The notes below the pieces were generated by a model. It worked only from the letters and a program-made list of their open reading frames with translations. It was not told the DNA's origin and made no database searches. From assembly GCA_900550695.1 (NCBI GenBank), contig URTF01000005.1:1-52695 (forward strand): DNA of 52,695 nt, read 5' to 3'. The position numbers and the translations under genes were made by a program. Shown here piece after piece: positions 15,878 to 22,853 of the stretch (position 1 is its first letter; the number at the start of each line of letters is the position of its first letter). Source of the stretch: an uncultured Ruminococcus sp. Its GTDB lineage: Bacteria; Bacillota; Clostridia; Oscillospirales; Ruminococcaceae.

Positions 15878-17053
15878 ATGAAAAAATTAGCGGCTATTCT
15901 GCCTGCGCTTCTGATAGCATCAGTAATGGCAGGCTGTGCTGATTCGTCAGCATCAAATACGGAAGTAAAAGAGGAGGAATCTGCAGTGAAGTCTATCGAA
16001 CTTAACGAGGAGAATTTCAAGCAGCTTGGAAGAACATACTATAATAACGGAAAGATATACTGCGCATTGAGCGGCTCGGGCGCAGAATTCACATTCACGG
16101 GAACGGAAGTCACCGTAACTATCGAGGGTGACACAAACAGCACCAACCCTGCATCTGCCGACAATCAGGCTCGTGTTGCGGTATATGTGAACGGCGAACG
16201 CAAGGCTGATGAAATGATAGACGAAAAAACAAAGACTATCAACGTCAAAATAAGCGATACCGAACAGCAGAACGATGTAAAGATCGTGAAGCTCTCCGAA
16301 TCGCCGATGTCTACATACGCTATCAGCGATATCACTATCAACGGCAAGGACGAAAAGCCTGCCGAGAACAAGTCACGCTATATCGAATTCATCGGTGACT
16401 CTATCACCTGCGGCTACGGCGTTGACGACGAGGACAAGGATCACCACTTCTCAACAAAGACCGAGGACTGCACAAAGGCGTATGCTTATAAAACAGCAGA
16501 AAAGCTTGATGCTGACTACAGCCTTGTTTCATTCAGCGGTCATGGCATTATCTCGGGCTACTCGGGTGACGGAAAGAAAGTTCTCACACAGCTTGTTCCG
16601 CCTTATTACACACACCTTGGCTATACTTGGAGCAAGAATGACGAGTTCGATCCGCTTGCTCTCGACTGGGACTTCACCAAGCGTGAACCCGATGTTATCG
16701 TTATAAACCTCGGCACGAATGACGACAGCTACTGCAAGAATCAGGAAGAAAAGTGTGAGGATTACAGATCGCACTATGTTGAATTCGTAAAGACTATCCG
16801 TGAAAATAATCCAAACGCAAAGATCATCGGCACACTCGGCATCATGGGACAGAACCTCTATCCTTATGCAGAGCTTGCTCTCCGTGATTACAGCGAGGAA
16901 ACGGGCGACACGAATGTTGACTGGCTCATGTTCGACCAGCAGAATATGAACGAGGACGGCATTGCCGCTGACTGGCACCCGAGCGAAAAGACCCACGAAA
17001 AGGCTTCCGACAAGCTTGTTGAAAAGATTAAGGAATCCATGAACTGGGAGTGA
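15878..17053 (+). CDS. Lipoprotein SGNH esterase, CE2-like acetyl (xylan) esterase
   Basis: This 391-residue protein has a lipoprotein signal (MKKLAAILPALL, lipobox VMAGC) and should sit on the cell surface. Residues about 40-155 form a jelly-roll domain typical of CE2. Residues about 165-390 form an SGNH hydrolase with the nucleophile in IGDSITCGYG, NLGTNDDSY in block III, and a catalytic His in DWHPSEKTH. CE2 enzymes remove acetyl groups from xylan or mannan. It is in an operon with the CE4 gene. A GGAATTC-type repeat begins one codon after its stop. Confidence 0.88.
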   Translation: MKKLAAILPALLIASVMAGCADSSASNTEVKEEESAVKSIELNEENFKQLGRTYYNNGKIYCALSGSGAEFTFTGTEVTVTIEGDTNSTNPASADNQARVAVYVNGERKADEMIDEKTKTINVKISDTEQQNDVKIVKLSESPMSTYAISDITINGKDEKPAENKSRYIEFIGDSITCGYGVDDEDKDHHFSTKTEDCTKAYAYKTAEKLDADYSLVSFSGHGIISGYSGDGKKVLTQLVPPYYTHLGYTWSKNDEFDPLALDWDFTKREPDVIVINLGTNDDSYCKNQEEKCEDYRSHYVEFVKTIRENNPNAKIIGTLGIMGQNLYPYAELALRDYSEETGDTNVDWLMFDQQNMNEDGIAADWHPSEKTHEKASDKLVEKIKESMNWE

Positions 17054-17177
17054 GTTTAAATTCGGAATTCGGAATGCGGAATTCGGAATTATTTTGCTCC
17101 GCATATTTGTTGTGAAACTCTGAATTCTGTAAGGGACGGTTTTCCCGTCCTGCGCCGCAAGGCGTTACAATAAAATG

Positions 17178-17230
17178 AACAGACCTGTTTTCATCGGAAT
17201 TTTCCTTTGAAAACAGGTCTGTTTTGTTCG
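17178..17230 (+). terminator. Terminator after the CE4-CE2 operon
   Basis: Perfect 16-nt arms (AACAGACCTGTTTTCA at 17178-17193 and the complement at 17208-17223) are followed by TTTGTT. Confidence 0.8.
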
Positions 17231-17428
17231 CGGTGTTTAGTATAAGCTTCAACTCAATATGAACAGCTATGGGATATGTCAGTAAAAGCAACAATTTTCC
17301 ATAGGGGCGGATTTATGTTGTTTTCCTTTCATATCATACCGCTGTTCAAACGTTGTCGGCTAAAAATGCTTATCGCTTCGCTCTGCGCATTTATTCGCCG
17401 AGGATAGTTTGTTTTAGGAAAATAGAAT

Positions 17429-17510
17429 AGGCGCAATTCACATTTTAGGTTTACGAAACTAATTTCTCATATTTCGTTTTTCCTTTTTGTTGTGAATTGC
17501 GCCTTTTTAT
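17429..17510 (+). terminator. Long-loop hairpin with T tail
   Basis: Perfect 14-nt arms (AGGCGCAATTCACA at 17429-17442 and the complement at 17491-17504) enclose 48 nt and are followed by TTTTTATTT. The same left arm occurs alone at 7104-7117, so this is a repeated hairpin. Confidence 0.6.
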
Positions 17511-17702
17511 TTGTTAGTGATTACGCTGTTGCGGCGAACTTTGTGTTGTTAGTTTAGAGTGTTTCGCTTCTGCGGAAGCGACCAAGGGCTTCCGCCCTCT
17601 GGACACCTGACGAGCTGTGCTCAGCTCGACCAGCTGGCTGGCTTCGCATCGTCCAAACAAATTTGAGCTTTGCAAATAATTCCGAATTCCTAATTCCGAA
17701 TT

Positions 17703-18884
17703 TTATTCAAGGCTTTCTATAGGCATAACGGTATCAACATCGGCATCATAATCAACGCCGTCAACATCAAAGCCGAAAAGCTCGGAGAAGTCGTGCTGAT
17801 AGCCGGCGATGTCTGCACATTCGTTAAGGTTCTCGGTGGAAATTTCATTCCAGAGCTTTGTTACCTTTTCCTGAATTTCTGGCTTCATTTCGAGGTCGTC
17901 CATACGGATCCTCTTTTCGCTGTCGGTCGGGACAGGCTTGCCGCTGTAAAGCTTCTGTGCGAAAAGCCGCTGCATCTGCTCGATACAGCCCTCATGAGTT
18001 CCTGCTTCTTTCATTACTTTAAAGAGGATAGAGATATAGAGCGGAACTATCGGGATAGCGGAGCTTGACTGCGTAACGAGCGCCTTGTTTACGGAAACAT
18101 AAGCCTTTACGCCGCCTGAAACGTTGTTTATCATTCCTGCGGTCGCTGCGAGGTGAGCCTTTGCTCTGCCGATAGAGCCGTCATAATACATCGGGTGGGT
18201 AAGCTCGGGTCCGATATAGGAGTAAGCAACGGTCATTGCGCCGTCGGCGAGAACGTGTTCACGCTCCATCTGCTGTATCCAGTCGAACCAGTCCTCGCCG
18301 CCCATTACCTTGACGGTGTTGTCGATCTCTTCTTCGGTGGCAGGTTCGAGGGTGATGTCGGAAACAGACATATTTCTCATATCGATAGTCTTGTTCGTGT
18401 AGCTGCTTGAAGTTGTTTTAAGCACGGAGGAGACTGTTGTGCCGTCGGGGAGGGTTCTTCTCGGAGCGGCAAGGCTGTAGACAACAAGGTCAACCTTACC
18501 GAGATCCTTCTTGATAAGGTCGATAACTTCGTCCTTGACAGCCTGTGAGAAAGCATCGCCGTTTACAGTCTTTGCGTAAAGACCGTCAGCGTGAGCGAAC
18601 TGCTCGAAAGCGGCGGTGTTGTACCAGCCTGCCGAGCCTGTCTTGCTCTCCGTGCCGGGCTTATCGAAGATAACGCCGATAGTTGCGGCGTGGCAGGAAA
18701 ATGCTGCGGAAATTCTTGAAGCAAGTCCGTAACCCATTGATGAACCGATGACAAGCACTTTCTTTGCGCCGTCAACGGCAGGCTGGGACTTTACATAGTC
18801 GATCTGCGCCTTTACAGCGGCTTTGCAGCCCTCCGGGTGAGCCGTTGTACAGATAAATCCTCTGATCTTTGGTTTTACTATCAT
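17703..18884 (-). CDS. fabV: Trans-2-enoyl-ACP/CoA reductase FabV
   Basis: This 393-residue NADH-dependent reductase saturates the double bond of trans-2-enoyl-ACP or -CoA in fatty acid synthesis or butyrate-type fermentation. It is a FabV-type long SDR with the cofactor loop VIGSSMGYGLASR near residues 45-58 and the active-site Tyr-X8-Lys in YYDGSIGRAK. Further family stretches are SLAAPRRT and the C-terminal GFDVDGVDYDADV. FabV enzymes are known for triclosan tolerance. The ATG at 18884 (MIVKPKIRGF) follows AAGGAG; the ORF runs 12 codons further up without a site. The stop codon is directly followed by a GGAATT-type repeat. Confidence 0.95.
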   Translation of the reverse strand: MIVKPKIRGFICTTAHPEGCKAAVKAQIDYVKSQPAVDGAKKVLVIGSSMGYGLASRISAAFSCHAATIGVIFDKPGTESKTGSAGWYNTAAFEQFAHADGLYAKTVNGDAFSQAVKDEVIDLIKKDLGKVDLVVYSLAAPRRTLPDGTTVSSVLKTTSSSYTNKTIDMRNMSVSDITLEPATEEEIDNTVKVMGGEDWFDWIQQMEREHVLADGAMTVAYSYIGPELTHPMYYDGSIGRAKAHLAATAGMINNVSGGVKAYVSVNKALVTQSSSAIPIVPLYISILFKVMKEAGTHEGCIEQMQRLFAQKLYSGKPVPTDSEKRIRMDDLEMKPEIQEKVTKLWNEISTENLNECADIAGYQHDFSELFGFDVDGVDYDADVDTVMPIESLE

Positions 18885-18924
18885 AAAAGTTCTCCTTTTC
18901 GGTCGATTTAAAAAATACAATTAT

Positions 18925-18953
18925 ATTGTAGCATTTTTTTATGACAAAATCAA
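18925..18953 (-). promoter_or_regulatory. Promoter of fabV
   Basis: On the minus strand TTGATT (18953-18948) and TACAAT (18930-18925) are separated by 17 bp. Confidence 0.7.
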
Positions 18954-19054
18954 GGCGAAATTTGTATTTTCGGCAGTTTGAAGTCTGTTTTGCAAAAGAA
19001 TTTTGGACAAAATCCGATTTCTGTCAGACTTTGCGGTGAATTTACACAAAATTC

Positions 19055-19083
19055 TTGAAAATTTTCTTCAAATATAGTATAAT
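19055..19083 (+). promoter_or_regulatory. Promoter of glgB
   Basis: TTGAAA (19055-19060) and TATAAT (19078-19083) are spaced 17 bp apart, 56 bp before the start codon. Confidence 0.75.
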
Positions 19084-19139
19084 ATAATAAAATATTGCGG
19101 AGAAAAGCACGGAAACTTTTCTTCAAAAAGGAGATCGCT

Positions 19140-20999
19140 ATGGTATTACAGGATTTTTATGAGGGCAGAGCGTTTGACGCTTATACATATTTCGGTGCGC
19201 ACGTTGAAGAGGGCGGAGTTATGTTCCGAACCTATGCGCCCAACGCACGTTCCATTGAGGTCATCGGCGAATTCAACGAGTGGAACGGTCAGTATATGAA
19301 CAAGGAGGGTACGGGCGGCGTTTTCTCGCTTTTCGTCAGCAATGCCAAGGTCGGTCAGATGTACAAGTACCGTATCCGAGGCGCAGGCGGCGAAACGGTC
19401 GAGAAGTGCGATCCTTACGGCTTTGCAATGGAGCTTCGCCCGAACTGCGCTTCGTATATAACCGACCTGAAAAGCTTCAGTTTCACCGATGAAAAGTGGC
19501 TCGCATCGAGAGGGGACACCTACAACAAGGCGGTGAACATTTACGAAATTCACTTCGGCTCGTGGAAAATGAAGCTCACAAAGGAAGAGGGCGACGGTGA
19601 GGACTTCGACAAGGATATCCCTGTTGAGGAACGCTGGTACAGCTACTGTGAGCTTGCGCCGCTGCTCATAAAATATCTCAAAGAAAATCACTACACCCAC
19701 GTTGAAGTCATGCCGCTCGCCGAACACCCTGCCGATGTTTCGTGGGGGTATCAGGTAACGGGTTTCTTTGCGCCGACTTCGAGATACGGCAGCCCCGATG
19801 ACCTCAAATACTTCATCAACGAATGTCACAAGGCAGGCATCGGCGTTATCACCGACTTCGTTCCCGTTCACATGGCTACGGACTGGTATGCTCTGTCGAA
19901 ATATGACGGAACTGCGCTTTATGAGTACCCGAACACGGGCGCAGGTGCGAGCGAATGGGGAACCTACAACTTCAACTATTTCCGTGGTGAATCAAGGAGC
20001 TTTATGCAGTCGGCGGCGAACTACTGGCTTGAAGAATTCCACTTTGACGGAATAAGAATGGATGCTATCAGCAACATCATCTACTGGCAGGGCGATGCGA
20101 ACCGAGGCGTAAACAACGGCGCTGTGCAGTTTATCCGCAGTATGAACAGCGGTCTGCATCATCTCCACCCGACAGCACTGCTTATGGCGGAGGATTCGAC
20201 CAACTTCTTAAAGGTAACTGCGCCGTCCGAATATGAGGGACTCGGCTTTGACTACAAGTGGGATATGGGCTGGATGAACGACACACTCGACTTCTTCCGC
20301 ACACCGCCGTCCGAGCGCCCGAAGCATTACCACAAGATAACATTCTCGATGCAGTATTTCTACAACGAGCTTTATATCCTGCCGTTCTCGCACGATGAAA
20401 ATGTTCACGGCAAGGCGACTATCATTCAGAAGATGTGGGGAGATTACGAGGAAAAATTCCCGCAGGTAAGGGCGCTCTACGCTTATATGTACACCCACCC
20501 CGGCAAGAAGCTCAACTTTATGGGCGGAGAGTTCGGTCAGTTCAGAGAGTGGTCGGAGGAGCGTCAGCAGGACTGGTTTATGAAGCGTTATCCTCTGCAT
20601 GATTCGCTCGCGCGCTATATCGGCGACCTTTCCAAGCTTTATGCGGAAAATCCTGCACTTCACGACGGCGAATACAACAGCAGCTGCTTCAAGTGGCTCG
20701 AAGCCGATGCCTGCGAGGACTGCGTTTATGTTTATGAGCGAATGGCTGCGAACAAAAAGGTTCTCGTTGTGCTGAATTTCTCGGACAGGAAGTACGAAAA
20801 CTACACGATCGGCGTTGACGAAAAGGCATATTTCCACGAAATACTTTACAGCGACAGTGACATTTACAGCGGAAGCACACGCACGGTGAAAAAGCCGTCC
20901 ATAGTTTCCGAGGCGAAGCAGTACAAGCAGCACAAGTTCTCATTCAAGGACGAATTCGCACCATTTTCGGCAAAAATATACGAAGTTGAAGAGGATTAA
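19140..20999 (+). CDS. glgB: 1,4-alpha-glucan branching enzyme, GH13
   Basis: This 619-residue enzyme makes alpha-1,6 branches in glycogen. It has an N-terminal CBM48 module (about 18-110, TYFGAHVEEGG, VFRTYAPNA), a GH13 barrel with the nucleophile Asp in DGIRMDAISN, the acid Glu in LMAEDSTN and the transition-state Asp in PFSHDENVHGK, and a C-terminal beta domain. The ATG at 19140 follows AAAGGAG; upstream in-frame codons lie in the leader. It is shorter than the E. coli enzyme because the extra N-terminal N1 domain is missing, as in many Firmicutes. No other glg genes are adjacent. Confidence 0.94.
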   Translation: MVLQDFYEGRAFDAYTYFGAHVEEGGVMFRTYAPNARSIEVIGEFNEWNGQYMNKEGTGGVFSLFVSNAKVGQMYKYRIRGAGGETVEKCDPYGFAMELRPNCASYITDLKSFSFTDEKWLASRGDTYNKAVNIYEIHFGSWKMKLTKEEGDGEDFDKDIPVEERWYSYCELAPLLIKYLKENHYTHVEVMPLAEHPADVSWGYQVTGFFAPTSRYGSPDDLKYFINECHKAGIGVITDFVPVHMATDWYALSKYDGTALYEYPNTGAGASEWGTYNFNYFRGESRSFMQSAANYWLEEFHFDGIRMDAISNIIYWQGDANRGVNNGAVQFIRSMNSGLHHLHPTALLMAEDSTNFLKVTAPSEYEGLGFDYKWDMGWMNDTLDFFRTPPSERPKHYHKITFSMQYFYNELYILPFSHDENVHGKATIIQKMWGDYEEKFPQVRALYAYMYTHPGKKLNFMGGEFGQFREWSEERQQDWFMKRYPLHDSLARYIGDLSKLYAENPALHDGEYNSSCFKWLEADACEDCVYVYERMAANKKVLVVLNFSDRKYENYTIGVDEKAYFHEILYSDSDIYSGSTRTVKKPSIVSEAKQYKQHKFSFKDEFAPFSAKIYEVEED

Positions 21000-21060
21000 C
21001 AGAGATTTTTTTAAACGTAAAGGTGAGATTACATTCAGTATTCCCACCGATGCGCAGATA

Positions 21061-21163
21061 TGTGGAAAACTTGGGGTACGGTTTTACGCAGTTTTACACA
21101 CTTTCCACCCAGTTTTCCACCGTATATGAACAGTTTTCACCATTTTCCACCGAGTTTTCCACC
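21061..21163 (+). repeat. Cluster of TTTTCCACC-type 9-mers resembling DnaA boxes
   Basis: One TGTGGAAAA (21061-21069) lies on the complementary strand. On the plus strand TTTTACGCA (21082) and TTTTACACA (21092) are followed by variants of TTTTCCACC starting at 21101, 21113, 21134, 21143 and 21155. TTTTCCACA is one base from the DnaA box TTATCCACA. Spacing is mostly 9-12 bp, so the T4 tracts are roughly in phase with the helix. It lies between glgB and a small membrane gene. Confidence 0.5.
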
Positions 21164-21254
21164 GAATGTTGAGGAAAACTTTTAATACAGCTTGTATATT
21201 GACCTTAACAAGCGTCAAAAATAACCTTGAAAGAACATTTTGAGGTGAAAAACT

Positions 21255-21521
21255 ATGATAAAAGGCGTAAACAGGCGTATCGTTGAGATAAGCGGAATGA
21301 AGAACGACTATTTTGAAAAGGCTGTGCTTTATATCCGACCCGAAAAAAGCACCGAGCCTATCGGCAGGCTGGAGCTTGAAGCGAGAAGCACGGCGGCAAT
21401 GCTTTCCCCGAATGAGGAAAAGCCGCCGAAAGCGCACGTCATAACCGACCTGACCCTGCGCCTGCTGGCGGTGTCACTGGGGTTGTTTGCCATTGCTTTG
21501 ACGGTGTATCTGATTGTATAA
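21255..21521 (+). CDS. Small single-span membrane protein of unknown function
   Basis: This 88-residue protein starts MIKGVNRRIVEISGMKNDYF, has a charged cytoplasmic part and ends in one hydrophobic helix (LLAVSLGLFAIALTVYLIV), so it is probably tail-anchored. The segment MKNDYFEKAVLYIRP resembles small conserved proteins of Firmicutes whose role is unknown. GAGGTGA precedes the ATG at 21255. The stop TAA is followed immediately by TTCGGAATT of the dispersed repeat. Confidence 0.7.
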   Translation: MIKGVNRRIVEISGMKNDYFEKAVLYIRPEKSTEPIGRLELEARSTAAMLSPNEEKPPKAHVITDLTLRLLAVSLGLFAIALTVYLIV

Positions 21522-21560
21522 TTCGGAATTAATTTAATGCGTAATTATTTTTGTTCCGTT
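21521..21560 (+). repeat. GGAATT-type repeat on a stop codon
   Basis: From the TAA of the small membrane gene the sequence reads TTCGGAATT, then a GTAATTATTTTTGTTCCG end. The same start and end occur after metH and the CE2 gene. Confidence 0.6.
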
Positions 21561-21679
21561 ATACTAAACACCAATAAAATACAGGAAAAATCTGCGCCGA
21601 GATCCAATATAAACCTGTTTTCAACAGCTGCGAGATTATCGGCTTGATTTTTTCCAGATTTTAAATGGTGTTTAGTATA
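21560..21679. mobile_element. MITE copy 1 (CTAAACACCA ends)
   Basis: The 120-bp element has 14-bp terminal repeats TATACTAAACACCA and TGGTGTTTAGTATA. Beyond the ends the arms remain partly complementary (CAGGAAAAATCTGCGCCGA and the TCGGCTTGATTTTTTCC side). The reverse complement matches copy 2 at 27803-27905 closely, except for about 17 extra internal bases here. TA at the ends suggests a TA target site. It has no coding capacity. Confidence 0.8.
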
Positions 21680-21747
21680 AAAAACGGAACACGGGCAAAG
21701 TCGTAGAAAATTTGCCGTGAGGGAGGTCTTTTGAGGTCCCCTATAAT

Positions 21748-21784
21748 ATCCCGAAAAGACAAGGCGTTTTTTCGGGATTTTTTA
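21748..21784 (+). terminator. Terminator before rlmB
   Basis: Arms ATCCCGAAAA (21748-21757) and TTTTCGGGAT (21769-21778) are followed by a T run. It ends transcripts from the glgB side. Confidence 0.75.
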
Positions 21785-21813
21785 TTGCATTTTATGCGGA
21801 AATATGCTATAAT
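21785..21813 (+). promoter_or_regulatory. Promoter of the rlmB operon
   Basis: TTGCAT (21785-21790) and TATAAT (21808-21813) are spaced 17 bp apart. The T run of the preceding terminator overlaps the -35 region. Confidence 0.7.
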
Positions 21814-21878
21814 ATCAAGGATAATATTATAATTAGGAAAAGTATGCACTTTTTTGATATAATAATTAAGGAGTTAAT

Positions 21879-22832
21879 ATGGCTTACAATAATAACAGAG
21901 GAAATGCACCGCAGAAGCGCAGTTCCGATAACGGAAATTTCAGAAACGGACACGGAAATGACCGCAGCGAACGAGGCGGCTCACGTCCGACGGGAAGAAG
22001 CGGCGGTTACCGCAAAAGATGTCCCAACGATGATGAGCGTTTCGGCGATCAGTCCGAGCGTTATGAGCGCATTGAGCGTGATGATGAATGTGACGACAAC
22101 GGCGGTCTTATCATCGGCAGGAATCCCGTTATCGAGGCTTTGAAGTCGGGAAAGCAGATCGACACCGTTTATGTTGACAGCGACAGCGGCGGAAGCATCG
22201 GTCTTATCTGCAAAATGGCAAAGGAACGGGATATCGTTGTAAAGCAGGTAAGCTCGCAGAAGCTTGATTCGATGTCGGACGGAAAGTCGCATCAGGGCGT
22301 TATCGCTTCGGGTGCTTGTGCCGAATATTCAAGCGTTGAGGAGATACTTGCAAAGGCAAAGGAAAAGGGCACTGACCCGTTTATTATAATCTGCGACGAG
22401 ATAGAAGACCCGCACAATCTTGGTGCAATAATCCGTACAGCTGAGGCGGCAGGCGTTGACGGCGTTATCATTCCGAAGAGGAGGAGTGCGTCACTCAATC
22501 AGACGGTATACAAGACCTCGGCAGGTGCGGCGAGCTATGTTCCCGTTGCGAGGGTATCTAACCTTGCGGCGGCTATCGATGAGCTGAAAGAGAACGGCGT
22601 CTGGATATACGGCACTGACGCTTCGGGCGAGGATTACACAAAGGTAGACACGAGCGGACCCTGCGCTATCGTTATCGGCTCGGAGGGCTTCGGTATGGGC
22701 AGGCTTACCAAGGAAAAATGCGATTTTCTGTTAAAGCTGCCGATGTTCGGTCAGGTCAACTCGCTGAATGCGTCGGTTGCGGCAGGAATTTTTATGTATG
22801 AAACTGTCCGAAGACGCGGACTGAAAAAATAA
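21879..22832 (+). CDS. rlmB: 23S rRNA (guanosine-2'-O-)-methyltransferase RlmB-like, SpoU family
   Basis: This 317-residue SPOUT methyltransferase should methylate a ribose 2'-OH in rRNA (or tRNA) using AdoMet. The first 75 residues are a low-complexity, Arg/Gly/Asp-rich extension (NGNFRNGHGNDRSERGG) not found in E. coli RlmB. Then come the RNA-binding domain (GLIIGRNPVIEALKSG) and the trefoil-knot motifs IEDPHNLGAIIRTAEAAG, VIGSEGFGM and LPMFGQVNSLNASVAAGI. A good ribosome site (AAGGAG) precedes 21879. It is first in an operon with the pseudo-ATPase and chemoreceptor genes. The exact target base is not certain. Confidence 0.9.
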   Translation: MAYNNNRGNAPQKRSSDNGNFRNGHGNDRSERGGSRPTGRSGGYRKRCPNDDERFGDQSERYERIERDDECDDNGGLIIGRNPVIEALKSGKQIDTVYVDSDSGGSIGLICKMAKERDIVVKQVSSQKLDSMSDGKSHQGVIASGACAEYSSVEEILAKAKEKGTDPFIIICDEIEDPHNLGAIIRTAEAAGVDGVIIPKRRSASLNQTVYKTSAGAASYVPVARVSNLAAAIDELKENGVWIYGTDASGEDYTKVDTSGPCAIVIGSEGFGMGRLTKEKCDFLLKLPMFGQVNSLNASVAAGIFMYETVRRRGLKK

Positions 22833-22853
22833 ACGGTCAGGGGGTGAAGAATT

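Larger units (their letters stand above)
17054..17702. repeat. 650-bp non-coding gap with repeats and hairpins
   Basis: No gene was seen. In order: a GGAATTCGGAATT-type repeat from the CE2 stop to about 17105; a small GGGACGG hairpin near 17133; a terminator at 17178-17230; an isolated MITE-like end (CGGTGTTTAGTATA, 17231-17244); a hairpin at 17429-17510; G/C-rich hairpins at 17582-17606 and 17611-17628; and a second GGAATT repeat on the minus strand running into the fabV stop (about 17678-17702). Confidence 0.65.
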
